A stretch of 64,000 nt of DNA, taken from Loigolactobacillus bifermentans DSM 20003 (GTDB lineage: Bacteria; Bacillota; Bacilli; Lactobacillales; Lactobacillaceae). A model generated the notes under the pieces. It saw nothing but the letters and a program-made list of their open reading frames with translations. It searched no databases and had not been told where the DNA came from. Shown here piece after piece: positions 44,885 to 57,624 of this stretch; the stretch's first letter is position 1, and each line of letters begins with the position of its first letter. The stretch is from positions 151,469 to 215,468 of the forward strand of contig NZ_AZDA01000093.1 in NCBI RefSeq assembly GCF_001434575.1, in the 5' to 3' direction. Position numbers and translations under genes: made by a program.

Positions 44885-44942
44885 ATTTAAAAAGCACTTG
44901 TCGACGTTGCTTAATGTTAACGTCGATAAGTGCTTTTTAAAT
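44885..44942 (+). terminator. acn-citZ terminator
   Basis: A 24-bp stem (44885-44908 with 44919-44942) with one G-U pair and about a 10-base loop; T5 lies in the right arm. Unusually long for a terminator in this window. Confidence 0.8.
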
Positions 44943-45167
44943 GGGTAAAAGCGGTTAAAAGTACGAAGTTCGCCCTAATGCATGCAATTCAACTGTACTT
45001 TTAATAATATATATTATGTTAACTAGAATATCACTCAACAAATATAACTAAAAAATCATTAATTGACCCTCTCTTCAACAACCACTCCCCTGTTAACAAC
45101 CCGGTTTTTGAGGACAGCTAAAAAGCCTTTCTAAACAGTCCTTAAACCATTTACAAAGACTTTAAAA
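44943..45167. other. non-coding gap between citZ and degV
   Basis: 225 bases with no credible ORF. The only structure I see is a 14-base AT palindrome ATAATATATATTAT (45004-45017). No terminator for the minus-strand degV gene is clear. Confidence 0.4.
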
Positions 45168-46037
45168 TTATGCTTTAAACTGTTCATCTTTTAACCAACC
45201 GATGGCAATGGCTTTTTCGCCTAAATGCGTACCGATCACCGGTCCAAAGTAACTCACGTCAAACTTAACCGCTGGGAAACGTTCTTTTAAATGGGCTTCC
45301 CATTCGATTGCTGCAGGTTCATCATTTGCCGCAATCACAAATGCATGAATGGGATAATCTGTTTTCCGCAACGCTTCAGCAAATAAATCTTCAACGCGTA
45401 AATAAGCTTTCTTTAATGAACGAATTTTTTCAAATGCCACGATTTTATTGGAATCATCATCAAACGTTAAAATTGGCTTGATCCGTAACATACCGCCTAA
45501 AAACGCTGACGCATTGGATAAACGGCCACCTTTAACTAAGTTTTGCAAATCGTTGACAATAAAGTATTCATCAGTGGTGGCACGCAATGCGTCTAAACGT
45601 GCTAAGATCTCATCAATAGTTTTACCAGCTTGGGCCATTTGTGCGGCCAACAATACCATTTGACCCATTAAAATAACAGTGATCTGCGAATCATAAGGAA
45701 TCACACGGGTATTTTTAACCAAAGGCACAATGTTTTTTAAGTTTTCAAAGAAGCCTGAGATCGTACTGGCTAAATGAATGCTGAGCACAATATCAAAGCC
45801 TTGGTCACCAAGATTTTCATATAATTCAACCATTTGGCCAATTGCGGGTTGCGCGGTACTTGGAAAATGCTCACTTTGATTTAATTTTGCATAAAAGTCA
45901 GCACTGGAAATATCAACGCCTTCATTATAAGTTTGACCATCCAAAACCACTGGGATCGGAACAACGGTAATGTGATACTGGTCGATTAACTGTTGCGGTA
46001 AATATGCCGTACTATCAGTAACAACAGCAATTTTCAT
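45168..46037 (-). CDS. DegV family fatty-acid-binding protein (second copy)
   Basis: A 289-residue DegV paralogue of the protein at 14264-15109. Motifs: IAVVTDSTAYLPQQLIDQY, FPSTAQPAIGQMVELYENL, LSIHLASTISGFFENL and VNDLQNLVKGGRLSNA. As a FakB-like protein it would carry a bound fatty acid for phosphorylation; paralogues often differ in chain preference. ATG 46037 follows AGGTG. An extended -10 TGCTATAAT (minus strand, 46115-46123) lies about 80 bases upstream. It is divergent from rqcH. Confidence 0.87.
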   Translation of the reverse strand: MKIAVVTDSTAYLPQQLIDQYHITVVPIPVVLDGQTYNEGVDISSADFYAKLNQSEHFPSTAQPAIGQMVELYENLGDQGFDIVLSIHLASTISGFFENLKNIVPLVKNTRVIPYDSQITVILMGQMVLLAAQMAQAGKTIDEILARLDALRATTDEYFIVNDLQNLVKGGRLSNASAFLGGMLRIKPILTFDDDSNKIVAFEKIRSLKKAYLRVEDLFAEALRKTDYPIHAFVIAANDEPAAIEWEAHLKERFPAVKFDVSYFGPVIGTHLGEKAIAIGWLKDEQFKA

Positions 46038-46114
46038 AGTGGGGACACCTACTTTTTTATCTTTTAATTAATGGGTTAGGTCGCTTAGAATGCTATTTAA
46101 AGACACTAGCTTAA

Positions 46115-46123
46115 ATTATAGCA
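46115..46123 (-). promoter_or_regulatory. extended -10 of the second degV
   Basis: TGCTATAAT on the minus strand; no clear -35, as expected for an extended -10 promoter. Confidence 0.55.
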
Positions 46124-46230
46124 CACCCATACCATCGTTGAGTAATTCTTTTGAAACTAACCGCTATCACTGTTTTCAAAAAAACGTTATACTTAATGCA
46201 ATAACTCTTTTAGAAAGTGAGGACATCAGC

Positions 46231-47943
46231 TTGTCATTTGATGGTCTTTTTACACATGCAATGGTGCACGAATTAGCACCATTATTAACTGGCGGACGTG
46301 TGGCGCGCATTAGTCAGCCGTATCCGAATGAACTGATTCTCACGGTTCGGGCACAACGGCATAACTACCCCTTACTCTTATCCGCTCACCCAAACTATGC
46401 GCGGGTACAAGTCACGGAGATTCCGTTTGTCAATCCAGCGACGCCAACCAAATTCACCATGAGTTTACGGAAATATTTAGATGGGGCAATTTTAACGTCC
46501 TTGAAACAAGTCGCTAATGATCGTGTGGTTCAACTGGCCTTTCAATCACGTAATGAATTAGGTGACTTACAAGGTTTGACGTTGATTGTTGAACTTATGG
46601 GTCGTCGAAGTAATATTATTTTAATTCGTGAAAGTGATCAACGTATTTTGGACACGATCAAACATATTGCCAGTGATCAAAATCGTTACCGGTTGTTACT
46701 GCCAGGTGTGACTTATATTGCGCCGCCGCAACAGGACCGCGCAGATCCATTTCAGGCCCAGGATCAGTATTACACCCAATTAGATCAAACCAGCGATTTA
46801 TTTGTTCCTGCAAAACAGTTGCAAACCCACTATCAAGGGCTCGGTTTTGATAGTGCCTTGGAACTAGCGACGCGCTTAAAAAATAGCCCGGATCAAGTGC
46901 AAACTTGGACGACCTTTTTAACGGCCCTATCTGAGCACCCTGAACCAACAATTACAACAGGGACGAAACAGCTTACCTTCTCTCCTCTCCCCTACGGCTC
47001 TCAAAAAGGACCGCAAACGCACTATGCCACATTAAGTGAGATGTTGGACCATTTCTACCGTGATAAAAGTCAAAATGATCGGGTGCGCCAACAAGGCAGT
47101 CGGTTAATTCATTTTGTGACCTTAGAATTAAAAAAGGATCGCAAAAAGATGAAAAAGTTGCAACAAACCTTGGCTAGTAGCGATAAAGCCGACGACTATC
47201 GTGTCAAAGGTGAACTACTAACGACCTATTTATATCAGGTTCAGCGCGGAATGACGACCATTACCTTACCAAACTACTACGATAATGAAAAGCCGGTTAA
47301 AATCGCCCTTTCAAATCAATTAACGCCTTCACGTAACGCGCAAAAGTACTTTACCAAGTACCAAAAACTGAAAAATTCAGTGGCCTTTGTCACCGAACAA
47401 ATGCAACTCACTCAGGCTGAAATTGATTATTTTAGTGGCATTCTTGCCCAAATTGAAATCGCTGATCCAAAAGATTTAGTCGATATTGAAGTTGAGTTGC
47501 AACAACAAGGCTATTTAAAAGCACACCATAAGAAACATGCTAAAAATAAGCGGGTTAAACCAAGTCAACCGGAACAGTTTAAAACGGACACAGGGGTTTT
47601 GATCGAAGTTGGAAAAAACAACTTGCAAAATGAACGCCTTACCTTGAAAACCGCACAGAAAACGGATACCTGGCTTCATGCTAAGAATATTCCTGGCTCG
47701 CATGTCATTATTCACGACAGTGACCCGGATGAAGACACCATTTTAGTAGCTGCGAACTTAGCCGCCTATTTTTCAAAATCACGTTTATCTGCTTCGGTAC
47801 CTGTTGATTACGTGCAAGTCAAGAAAATTCGTAAGCCAAACGGCACCAAGCCTGGCTTTGTGATTTATGAAGGCCAACATACCTGCTATGTCACACCTGA
47901 CGAGAAAATCGTCGCTCAGCTACGGGCGAATGCTCAAAAATAG
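46231..47943 (+). CDS. rqcH: RqcH (NEMF/FbpA family) ribosome quality-control factor
   Basis: A 570-residue protein that binds stalled 50S-peptidyl-tRNA complexes and directs C-terminal alanine tailing. The N-terminal NFACT-N domain keeps the Asp97-Arg98 pair (QVANDRVVQL) needed for tRNA-dependent tailing. A central coiled coil (about 290-430) and the NFACT-R domain (TDTWLHAKNIPGSHVIIHD) follow. Older annotations call it a fibronectin-binding protein. The frame extends upstream to 46090, but TTG 46231 behind AAGTGAGG gives the conserved MSFDGLFTHAM start. Confidence 0.95.
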   Translation: MSFDGLFTHAMVHELAPLLTGGRVARISQPYPNELILTVRAQRHNYPLLLSAHPNYARVQVTEIPFVNPATPTKFTMSLRKYLDGAILTSLKQVANDRVVQLAFQSRNELGDLQGLTLIVELMGRRSNIILIRESDQRILDTIKHIASDQNRYRLLLPGVTYIAPPQQDRADPFQAQDQYYTQLDQTSDLFVPAKQLQTHYQGLGFDSALELATRLKNSPDQVQTWTTFLTALSEHPEPTITTGTKQLTFSPLPYGSQKGPQTHYATLSEMLDHFYRDKSQNDRVRQQGSRLIHFVTLELKKDRKKMKKLQQTLASSDKADDYRVKGELLTTYLYQVQRGMTTITLPNYYDNEKPVKIALSNQLTPSRNAQKYFTKYQKLKNSVAFVTEQMQLTQAEIDYFSGILAQIEIADPKDLVDIEVELQQQGYLKAHHKKHAKNKRVKPSQPEQFKTDTGVLIEVGKNNLQNERLTLKTAQKTDTWLHAKNIPGSHVIIHDSDPDEDTILVAANLAAYFSKSRLSASVPVDYVQVKKIRKPNGTKPGFVIYEGQHTCYVTPDEKIVAQLRANAQK

Positions 47944-47944
47944 G

Positions 47945-47997
47945 ATCAAAAAAACTTTCCCAAAACGATTAAACTCGTTTGAGAAAGTTTTTTTGAT
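47945..47997. terminator. bidirectional terminator between rqcH and pyrE
   Basis: 15-bp outer stem (47945-47959 with 47983-47997) plus inner AAAACGA/TCGTTT pairing; A7 and T7 runs flank it on opposite sides, so it can end both convergent units. Confidence 0.85.
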
Positions 47998-48004
47998 GGC
48001 ACGC

Positions 48005-48640
48005 TTATTTTGATAACCAGTGTTCTGGATCTTTACGCCATTCATGTAAAATGGCCTGTTCGTCAGTGGTAATCAGCCCTTCTGTTGCTGCAACATTGAC
48101 TAACGTGGTGTAATTGGTCAATGTTTTGAAAGGCACATGCGCATCGTCAAAGTTGGTATCTGCAGCTGGTAATTCATAGCTGAAAATACCTACTACGCCC
48201 ACCACATCGGCGCCTTCCTTTTTAGCTGCTTCAACCGCTTTTAACACACTGCCACCAGTCGAGATCAAGTCGTCAATCACTACGGTTTTACTACCGGGTA
48301 ACAATTTACCTTCAATTTGACGACCTTGACCGTGATCTTTAGGCTTTGAACGCACATAGATCATGGGTAAGTTTAAGTCGGCCGCTACCCAAGCCGCATG
48401 TGGAATACCGGCTGTAGCCGTTCCTGCAATGACGCCAACTTGTGGAAATTCACGTTGAATCAATTCGGCTAACCCTTTGGCAATCGTTTGACGTACCAAC
48501 GGATAGCCGATGGTTAAACGATTATCCGTGTAAATTGGGCTTTTTAACCCACTGGCCCAGGTAAAAGGTGCTTGGGGTCGTAATGTAACGGCTTTAATGG
48601 CTAATAAATCTTTTGCGACTGTTGCTGCAATATCACTCAT
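48005..48640 (-). CDS. pyrE: orotate phosphoribosyltransferase
   Basis: A 211-residue enzyme joining orotate and PRPP to give OMP. The PRPP loop is KTVVIDDLISTGGSV; PIYTDNRLTIGYP and GTATAGIPHAAWVA are family regions. Last gene of the pyr operon. A GTG start further upstream is possible in frame but ATG 48640 has GGGAGGC at 9 bases; it overlaps the pyrF stop as TAATG, implying coupled translation. Confidence 0.96.
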   Translation of the reverse strand: MSDIAATVAKDLLAIKAVTLRPQAPFTWASGLKSPIYTDNRLTIGYPLVRQTIAKGLAELIQREFPQVGVIAGTATAGIPHAAWVAADLNLPMIYVRSKPKDHGQGRQIEGKLLPGSKTVVIDDLISTGGSVLKAVEAAKKEGADVVGVVGIFSYELPAADTNFDDAHVPFKTLTNYTTLVNVAATEGLITTDEQAILHEWRKDPEHWLSK

Positions 48641-49349
48641 TATTTTTCTGCCTCCCACAATGCTTTGATTGTTTGATACGCTTTGACTGGATCGGCGGCT
48701 TGGGTAATTGGACGTCCAACGACCAATTGGCTACTGCCTAATTCGGCCGCCCGTGCTGGCGTGACCACCCGCTTTTGATCATCTTTTTTGTTTTCTGCTA
48801 AACGAATCCCTGGTGTGACACATAAAAAGTCAGACCGCGTCGCCTGCTGAATAGCTGGTGCTTCTAAGGCGGAACAAACCACACCATCTAAACCGGCCTT
48901 GTTGGCTAATTGCGCATAATGCACGACACTTTCAGCTAACTTAGCATTCACCAGTTGTTCAGCCTGCATTTGTTGTTCACTAGTTGAAGTTAACTGCGTA
49001 ATCGCAATTAAGCGCGCAGCACTGCTTTGTGCCCCATCTAATAACCCGTATTTCGCAGCTTCCATCATTTCTTGGCCACCAGCAGCATGGACATCGGTTA
49101 AACGCACACCGAGTTTGCCAAGTGCCCGCATGGTACATTCAACCGTGTGCGGAATATCATATAATTTTAAATCAAGAAAGACATCATGGCCTTGGGCAAC
49201 TAACCACCGCACCATATCTGGCCCTTCACTATAAAATAACTCCATACCGATTTTAACGTACAAGGCTTCATCTTCTGGAAATTTTGCTAAAAACCGCGCC
49301 ACTTGAACGCGATCTGGAAAATCTAAGGCAATAATTGGCCGTTCTGCCA

Positions 49350-49350
<1 letters not shown>
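48640..49350 (-). CDS. pyrF: orotidine 5'-phosphate decarboxylase
   Basis: A 236-residue decarboxylase making UMP from OMP. The active-site signature is [15 protein letters not shown] with the Asp-Lys-Asp charges; [17 protein letters not shown] and QLVVGRPIT bind phosphate. ATG 49350 follows GGGAGGGA and overlaps the pyrD stop by TAATG; its own stop overlaps pyrE in the same way. Confidence 0.96.
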
Positions 49351-51046
<1,696 letters not shown>

Positions 51047-51067
51047 GTCATCGAACCTCATTTCTTT

Positions 51068-51118
51068 AAAAAAAGAGAGTGGCGAACCATTCTCTTTTTT
51101 TTTGACTTTATAATGGTT
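51068..51118 (-). terminator. terminator-like hairpin after carB with competing upstream pairing
   Basis: Reading the minus strand, arms 51103-51087 and 51082-51068 form a stem with one mismatch and a UUCG loop, then a run of T: a plausible terminator inside the pyr operon. AACCATT at 51118-51112, the end of carB next to its stop, can pair with AATGGTT at 51091-51085, which includes the terminator's left arm and loop. The two folds exclude each other. Confidence 0.6.
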
Positions 51119-54100
51119 GAGTTGTAAAAGCGCGTGATTCTAAAACGCGTAAAATTGCATTGGCTGTATCTAATGAGGTGAACAGTGGCACCCCGTGGGC
51201 AATAGCGGCCTGCCGAATTTGGAAACCGTCAGAAGCCACATCACGGTCGGTATCCATGGTATTGATCACAACTTGAACTTTCCCATCATTGATCAAGTCT
51301 AAAATATCGTGTTCTGCATCTTCTTTAATTTTGGCAACTGCCTGCGCATTTAACTGTTGTTCGTTAAAGTAAGTGGCCGTACCCTTTGTGGCGATCACAC
51401 GATACCCAATTTCACGGAAGCGCTTGGCCAAGCCTAACGCTTCTTCTTTATCATGATCCGCAATGGTGAATAAAACAGTCCCAAAGTCTGGTAAATGTAA
51501 CTTGCTGGCTTCAAAGGCTTTGTATAAAGCTTTCTCCATCGTTGTGTCACTGCCCATGACTTCACCAGTAGACTTCATTTCAGGGCCTAACAAGCTATCC
51601 ACATTGTTTAATTTAGAAAATGAGAAAACAGGGGCTTTCACATGCACTAACTTGCCAACTGGGTATAAGCCAGGTTGATAGCCAAGCTCACTTAATTTAG
51701 CGCCTAAAATGACTTGGGTGGCCACTTGCGCCATTGAGATCCCCGTCACTTTGCTCAGGAATGGTACGGTGCGGCTGGCCCGTGGGTTAACTTCAATCAC
51801 ATAAACTTGTTCATTTTGTACAATAAATTGAATGTTCATCATGCCGATGCAGTTTAAGCTGGTCGCCAAGGCCTGCGCATCCGTTACAATTTGATCAATC
51901 ACGTGTTGTGAGAAGGTTTGTGGTGGGTAAACTGCCATTGAATCGCCTGAGTGGACCCCAGAACGTTCAATATGTTCCATGATACCAGGTAATAAGACCT
52001 GTTCACCATCTGAAATGACATCCACTTCACATTCCTTACCACGTAAGTAGTGGTCAATTAAAACTGGATGTTCGTGAGAAACTTTAACGGCATTTTCGAT
52101 GTAACTTTCTAATTCTGTCTGGTCTTCAACGATTTCCATAGCTCGGCCACCTAATACATAGCTTGGCCGAATCAAAACGGGATAACCGACTTTGTTGGCG
52201 ACTGCAATGGCTTCTGCCTGATTGGTAGCTGTATCACCATTGGGTTGCGGAATTTTAAGCGCTTGAATCACTTTTTCAAATTCGTCCCGATCTTCTGCAC
52301 GGTCTAAATCTGCTACCGTCGTGCCTAGAATCTTGACGCCGGCTTTTTCCAAAGGCGCCGCTAAATTAATCGCTGTTTGACCCCCAAATTGGACGATCAC
52401 CCCTTCAGGTTGTTCCAGTTCGATTACATTTAACACATCTTCAATGGTTAACGGTTCAAAGTACAATTTATCAGAAATTGAGAAGTCTGTTGACACCGTT
52501 TCAGGATTGTTGTTCATAATAATGGCTTCATACCCAGCCTTTTGAATGGCCTTAACGGAATGAACCGTAGCATAATCAAATTCCACCCCTTGACCGATCC
52601 GAATCGGACCAGCACCTAAGACTAACACAGAAGGCCGTGGTGTGACCACGCTTTCGTTTTCTTCTTCAAAGGTCCCATAATAATAAGGGGTTTGAGATTC
52701 AAATTCAGCCGCACAAGTATCGACCATTTTATAAACTGGCCAAATCTTGGCTTCGCGCCGCATATCACGAATTTGTTTAGCTGGGATGCCCCACAAGGCA
52801 CTGATTTTATCATCCGTAAACCCGTTTTGCTTGGCCAAACGTAATGTTTCTGATTCGCCTTTATGGGCGGTTAATTGTTGTTCAATTTCAACAATGTGTA
52901 AGAATTTATCCAAGAAGAAAATGTCAATTTTGGTTAACTCTGCTAATTCGCTGATCGGATAGCCACGACGAATGGCTTCAGCCACGTAGAATAACCGATC
53001 GTCTTGGGGATGAATCAACTTTTCCGTTAAGACTTCATCACTGACTTGCGCTAAAGCAGGTAGTTCCAAGTGAACCGTGCCGATTTCCAATGACCGAACG
53101 GCCTTTAAAATCGATTCTTCAAAGTTGCGACCAATTGCCATGACTTCACCAGTGGCCTTCATTTGCGTTCCGAGGCGCCGTTCACCTTTTTCAAATTTAT
53201 CAAAAGGCCAGCGTGGAATCTTTGTCACAACATAGTCCAGCATCGGCTCAAATTCAGCGTAAGTCGTACCTGTAATTGGATTTTTAATTTCGTCCAAGGT
53301 CAGGCCAACCGCAATTTTTGAAGCAATTTTAGCAATGGGATAGCCAGTGGCTTTCGACGCTAACGCAGATGAGCGTGATACCCGTGGGTTGACTTCAATG
53401 ATATAGTATTGAAAACTATGCGGATCTAACGCCAACTGTACGTTACAGCCACCTTCGATTTTTAACGCCCGAATAATCTTTAAGGAAGCGTCCCGCAACA
53501 TTTGATTTTCTTTATCAGACAGGGTTTGAATTGGGGCCGTTACAATGGAATCCCCAGTATGAATCCCGACTGGGTCGACGTTTTCCATGTTACAAACCAC
53601 CAACGCATTGTCAGCATGGTCCCGCATGACTTCGTATTCGATTTCTTTAAAGCCAGCAATACTTTGTTCAATTAAGGCCTGCGTAATTGGTGATAATTTT
53701 AACGCATTCGTGGCAATTTCTTCCAATTCGGCTTGATTTTGACACATGCCACCACCTGTTCCACCCATGGTAAAGGCGGGGCGAACAATGACAGGATAAC
53801 CAATCCCATTCGCAAATTTAACCGCAGCTTCAACCGTATTGACACTTAACGACGCTGGAATCGGTTCGTTTAATTTTTGCATTAAATTTTTGAACAATTC
53901 CCGATCTTCTGCTTGGTCAATGGCAGCTAATTTTGTACCTAGTAATTCAATGTTAAGCTCATCTAAAATACCAGATGAGCTGAGTTCCATGGCCATGTTT
54001 AACCCTTGTTGGCCCCCTAAGGTTGGTAAAATCGCATCTGGTAATTCTTTTCGTAAAATCCGTGAAACAAACTCCAGCGTGATGGGTTCAATATAAACGT

Positions 54101-54287
54101 GATCCGCAATTTCTTTATCGGTCATGATCGTTGCTGGGTTTGAGTTGACTAAAATCGTTTCATAGCCCTCTTCTTTTAAGGCCAGACAAGCTTGTGTCCC
54201 TGAGTAGTCGAATTCGGCGGCTTGACCGATGATGATCGGACCTGACCCGATCACCATGATTTTATGAATATCAGTTCTTTTAGGCAT
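51108..54287 (-). CDS. carB: carbamoyl-phosphate synthase large subunit
   Basis: A 1059-residue synthetase making carbamoyl phosphate from ammonia, bicarbonate and two ATP. The two ATP-grasp halves are visible: [20 protein letters not shown] near the N-terminus and [19 protein letters not shown] at about residue 555; the C-terminal allosteric MGS-like domain occupies about the last 130 residues. Length is standard. ATG 54287 follows AAGGAG. Its position in the pyr operon indicates the pyrimidine-specific (UMP-controlled) enzyme. Confidence 0.97.
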   Translation of the reverse strand: MPKRTDIHKIMVIGSGPIIIGQAAEFDYSGTQACLALKEEGYETILVNSNPATIMTDKEIADHVYIEPITLEFVSRILRKELPDAILPTLGGQQGLNMAMELSSSGILDELNIELLGTKLAAIDQAEDRELFKNLMQKLNEPIPASLSVNTVEAAVKFANGIGYPVIVRPAFTMGGTGGGMCQNQAELEEIATNALKLSPITQALIEQSIAGFKEIEYEVMRDHADNALVVCNMENVDPVGIHTGDSIVTAPIQTLSDKENQMLRDASLKIIRALKIEGGCNVQLALDPHSFQYYIIEVNPRVSRSSALASKATGYPIAKIASKIAVGLTLDEIKNPITGTTYAEFEPMLDYVVTKIPRWPFDKFEKGERRLGTQMKATGEVMAIGRNFEESILKAVRSLEIGTVHLELPALAQVSDEVLTEKLIHPQDDRLFYVAEAIRRGYPISELAELTKIDIFFLDKFLHIVEIEQQLTAHKGESETLRLAKQNGFTDDKISALWGIPAKQIRDMRREAKIWPVYKMVDTCAAEFESQTPYYYGTFEEENESVVTPRPSVLVLGAGPIRIGQGVEFDYATVHSVKAIQKAGYEAIIMNNNPETVSTDFSISDKLYFEPLTIEDVLNVIELEQPEGVIVQFGGQTAINLAAPLEKAGVKILGTTVADLDRAEDRDEFEKVIQALKIPQPNGDTATNQAEAIAVANKVGYPVLIRPSYVLGGRAMEIVEDQTELESYIENAVKVSHEHPVLIDHYLRGKECEVDVISDGEQVLLPGIMEHIERSGVHSGDSMAVYPPQTFSQHVIDQIVTDAQALATSLNCIGMMNIQFIVQNEQVYVIEVNPRASRTVPFLSKVTGISMAQVATQVILGAKLSELGYQPGLYPVGKLVHVKAPVFSFSKLNNVDSLLGPEMKSTGEVMGSDTTMEKALYKAFEASKLHLPDFGTVLFTIADHDKEEALGLAKRFREIGYRVIATKGTATYFNEQQLNAQAVAKIKEDAEHDILDLINDGKVQVVINTMDTDRDVASDGFQIRQAAIAHGVPLFTSLDTANAILRVLESRAFTTQPL

Positions 54288-54313
54288 GTTTTTAGGGCTC
54301 CTTATTCCAGATA

Positions 54314-55399
54314 TTAATAAGTTGTAACAGGCTGTTTCTTAAAGGCATCCATCATTTCAATAAATTCATCAAACAAATGGGTGGCGTCATGTGGGCCAGG
54401 TGTCGCATCTGGATGAAATTGAACGGAGAATGCTGGAAATTGACGGTGACGTAAGCCCTCGATGGTGCCATCGTTGATTTCAGTATGGGTAACGAGCAAT
54501 TTTTCATTGTTGATTGAATGTGGGTCAACGGCAAAACCATGATTTTGTGAGGTGAAATCAATCCGGCCAGTGGCAATTTCACGAACCGGATGATTAAAGC
54601 CACGATGACCAAATTTCATTTTATAGGTCTTCGCATCATTGGCTAATGCAAACAGCTGATGACCTAAACAAATCCCAAATAGCGGAATTTTTCCTTGAAT
54701 ACCTTGAATCATTTCAACTGCACCTGGCACATCGGTTGGGTCACCAGGGCCGTTAGAAAGCATGACGCCATCAGGATGTAAGTTTAAAATTTGTTCTGCA
54801 GTGGTGTTGTAAGGCATGACGGTAATATTACAAGAACGCTGTGACAATTCGCGTAAAATACTGTGTTTCAAACCAAAGTCGATCACAACAACATTATGGC
54901 CTGTATCTGGACTTGGATAAGGCTTGGTTGTGGAGACTTGCTGTACTTGGTTACGCGGTAAAACTAACGCGTTTAGCTGATCAAAGGCATGTTCATCAGC
55001 TGTATCAACAATGCTAGCTTTCATTGTCCCTTCGGACCGCAACCGCCGCGTTAAACGCCGCGTGTCGATTCCGGTAATCCCAGGAATGTGATTCTGTTTC
55101 AAAAATTCATCGAGTGACATTTGATTGCGCCAATTACTAGCCGTACGCGCTAATTCATGAACCACCACACCTTTACAAGTTGGGGCAATGGATTCATAGT
55201 CGTCACGGTTGACACCGTAATTGCCAATCAATGGATAGGTAAATGTAATGATCTGGCCATTATAAGATTGATCTGTAATGGTTTCTTGATACCCTGTCAT
55301 ACCGGTATTAAAGACAATTTCACCAGTGGTGGTTAAAGGCGCGCCAAAACCTTCACCGGCAAAAACAGAACCGTCTTCTAAGATTAAATAGCGTTTCAT
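54314..55399 (-). CDS. carA: carbamoyl-phosphate synthase small subunit
   Basis: The 361-residue glutaminase subunit delivering ammonia to CarB. N-terminal CPSase domain starts [15 protein letters not shown]; the class I amidotransferase has [12 protein letters not shown], the nucleophile Cys in [13 protein letters not shown], and His-Glu near [15 protein letters not shown]. One point differs from many relatives: the last triad region reads HPDATPGP where HPEASPGP is commoner. ATG 55399 overlaps the pyrC stop as ATGA. Confidence 0.95.
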   Translation of the reverse strand: MKRYLILEDGSVFAGEGFGAPLTTTGEIVFNTGMTGYQETITDQSYNGQIITFTYPLIGNYGVNRDDYESIAPTCKGVVVHELARTASNWRNQMSLDEFLKQNHIPGITGIDTRRLTRRLRSEGTMKASIVDTADEHAFDQLNALVLPRNQVQQVSTTKPYPSPDTGHNVVVIDFGLKHSILRELSQRSCNITVMPYNTTAEQILNLHPDGVMLSNGPGDPTDVPGAVEMIQGIQGKIPLFGICLGHQLFALANDAKTYKMKFGHRGFNHPVREIATGRIDFTSQNHGFAVDPHSINNEKLLVTHTEINDGTIEGLRHRQFPAFSVQFHPDATPGPHDATHLFDEFIEMMDAFKKQPVTTY

Positions 55400-56688
55400 T
55401 TTTGTGCGTCATCCTTCCGATAAACTAATTTTCCGGACACAAAAGTCGCAATCGTTTGGCCATAAACTGTTTGGCCAACAAAAGGACTGTTATGCCCTTT
55501 TGAAGCAAATTCGTCTGCTTTGATCGTGGTTGGCGTTTTCAAATCGAAAACGGCAATATCTGCTGCGGCACCTGGCAACAAAGTGCCGGCGTCAATATTA
55601 AAGCAACGCGCTGGCGCTGCTGTCATCCAATTTAAAAGTTGTGTTAGGGTAAACCGTGGTTGGGCGCCCTGAACAAACGTTGTATACAATGTATCAAAAG
55701 CTGTTTCACTACCCGTAATGCCAAAAGGCGACCCGCACAAACCTTTTGCCTTTTCCAAGGCGGTATGTGGCGCATGATCGGTAGCGATACAATCGATCGT
55801 CCCGTCACATAACCCTTCGATTAAAGCTTGACGATCTGCTTCACTTCGTAATGGCGGGTTCATTTTATAATTGGCATCATTGCCTGGAATCATCTCATCG
55901 CTGAGCAATAAATGATGTGGTGTTACTTCAGCCGTTACCGGAATACCGGCAGCCTTGGCCTGCCGAATCATTCGAACGCTGGCAGCCGTTGACACATGGC
56001 ACATATGATAATGGGCACCAGTGGCTTCAGACAAGGCAATGTCCCGCGCCAATTGACTGGTTTCAACGGCATTGATGATTCCCGGCACGCCTAATTCCTC
56101 TGCTTTAGGACCAGCATTGATCACCCCGCCGAACTTTAAGCTATCTTCTTCAACATGAGCGGCCAACGTTAAACCTGCTTCAGCAGCACCTGCCAATGCC
56201 TTTAACATGGTTGCAGCGTCTTGAACGCCTGAACCATCATTGGAAACTGCAAAGGCGCCTGCTTGTTTAACCGCTTGAAAGTCGACTAGATCACCAGCCT
56301 CACGGTTTTTCGTGATCGATGAAAATTGTAAAATGTGTACCAAACCATTTTCAGTATTCCGTTGGACCATGTCCGCCACCTTGGTAGCGTCATCTGGCAC
56401 GGGAATCACATTCGGCATTGCGCCAATCGTGGTAAAACCACCGCGCGCGGCAGCGGCACTACCGGTAGCGATGGTTTCTTTATCAGTTTGGCCAGGATCC
56501 CGCAGATGAACGTGGGGATCAACTAAACCAGGTGTGACTAATTTAGCGGTACAATCAAAAACTGTTTCATCAGCTAACGGCGTTAAATCGGTTCCTAAAG
56601 CCGCAATTTTACCATTTTGGATTCGAATATCACAAGTAACTAGTTGGTGTTCGAGATAAACTTGGCCATTTTTTAACAGGTATGCCAT
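55396..56688 (-). CDS. pyrC: dihydroorotase
   Basis: A 430-residue class I zinc amidohydrolase cyclising carbamoyl aspartate. Metal ligands are in [16 protein letters not shown] (HxH), later His in LAAHVEED and [12 protein letters not shown], and Asp in [15 protein letters not shown]. The length fits the Bacillus type rather than the short E. coli type. ATG 56688 follows TTAGGAGG and overlaps the pyrB stop by TAATG. Confidence 0.96.
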   Translation of the reverse strand: MAYLLKNGQVYLEHQLVTCDIRIQNGKIAALGTDLTPLADETVFDCTAKLVTPGLVDPHVHLRDPGQTDKETIATGSAAAARGGFTTIGAMPNVIPVPDDATKVADMVQRNTENGLVHILQFSSITKNREAGDLVDFQAVKQAGAFAVSNDGSGVQDAATMLKALAGAAEAGLTLAAHVEEDSLKFGGVINAGPKAEELGVPGIINAVETSQLARDIALSEATGAHYHMCHVSTAASVRMIRQAKAAGIPVTAEVTPHHLLLSDEMIPGNDANYKMNPPLRSEADRQALIEGLCDGTIDCIATDHAPHTALEKAKGLCGSPFGITGSETAFDTLYTTFVQGAQPRFTLTQLLNWMTAAPARCFNIDAGTLLPGAAADIAVFDLKTPTTIKADEFASKGHNSPFVGQTVYGQTIATFVSGKLVYRKDDAQK

Positions 56689-57623
56689 TAACGAATGCCT
56701 CCTAAATGGTTGGCGCGAATGACGCGTTCAAGCATAGCCATGCGCATGAAAACACCATTTGACATTTGTTGTACGAAGCGTGACTGCTTGCATTGTACCA
56801 GTTCACTGGCTAATTCAACGTCGCGGTTAACAGGACCTGGGTGCATGATAATCGTTGATGGTTTTAGATGTTCAGCGCGTTGTAACGTTAACCCGTATTG
56901 ACGGTGGTACCCTGCTTTACTGAAAGATTCTTCAGCCGTATGGCGTTCATGTTGAACGCGTAACATCATGACAACGTCAACATCGTCTAAAATATCATCG
57001 ATTTTGCAGTAAGTGCCAAATTCGTCAAAGTCATGATCATACCAGAAGTCTGGCCCTGCAAAGTATAATGTTGCGCCTAATTTGTGTAAGATCTCAGCAT
57101 TTGAGCGGGCAACTCGTGAATGCGCAATGTCGCCACAAATGACGATTTTTAAGCCGTCAAAGTGCCCGAAATTTTCGCGAATCGTCATGAGATCCAACAA
57201 GCTTTGAGATGGATGTTCACCACTGCCGTCCCCAGCATTGATCAAGGCTAAGTCTAAGTCCCCACCATCGATCAATTTTTGATAGTAATGGTCTTCACTG
57301 TGGCGAATCACCAGCAAGTTAACCCCTAATGCGTCTAATGTTAAGGCCGTATCATGTAAGGTTTCACCTTTACTGATCGAGCTGGCTTTGGGATCAAAGT
57401 CAACGACTGTCAAGCCTAATTTATGTTCGGCCATTTCAAAACTCGTATGCGTCCGAGTACTGTTTTCAAAGAACATGTTAGCAACGTAAATCGGTTCAGT
57501 TGTTTGGAAAGCAGCACCGGCCTTAAATTCCTCAGCCCGGTCAATTAATTCGTTAACGTCTGCTGGTGTTAAGTCTTGCATTGAAACTAAGTTTTGTTGG
57601 ATTGTCATTGGATTTACGATCAT
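56688..57623 (-). CDS. pyrB: aspartate carbamoyltransferase catalytic subunit
   Basis: A 311-residue enzyme making carbamoyl aspartate. The carbamoyl-phosphate site is [18 protein letters not shown]; other motifs are [33 protein letters not shown] and [11 protein letters not shown]. No pyrI is present, as expected in Firmicutes. The frame extends upstream into pyrP, but GGGGG before ATG 57623 and the family start support 57623, one base after the pyrP stop. Confidence 0.95.
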   Translation of the reverse strand: MIVNPMTIQQNLVSMQDLTPADVNELIDRAEEFKAGAAFQTTEPIYVANMFFENSTRTHTSFEMAEHKLGLTVVDFDPKASSISKGETLHDTALTLDALGVNLLVIRHSEDHYYQKLIDGGDLDLALINAGDGSGEHPSQSLLDLMTIRENFGHFDGLKIVICGDIAHSRVARSNAEILHKLGATLYFAGPDFWYDHDFDEFGTYCKIDDILDDVDVVMMLRVQHERHTAEESFSKAGYHRQYGLTLQRAEHLKPSTIIMHPGPVNRDVELASELVQCKQSRFVQQMSNGVFMRMAMLERVIRANHLGGIR

Positions 57624-57624
57624 T

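Noticed and set aside
46231-47943. Fibronectin-binding adhesin
   Set aside because: The Asp97-Arg98 pair and NFACT domains identify RqcH; there is no signal peptide or anchor.
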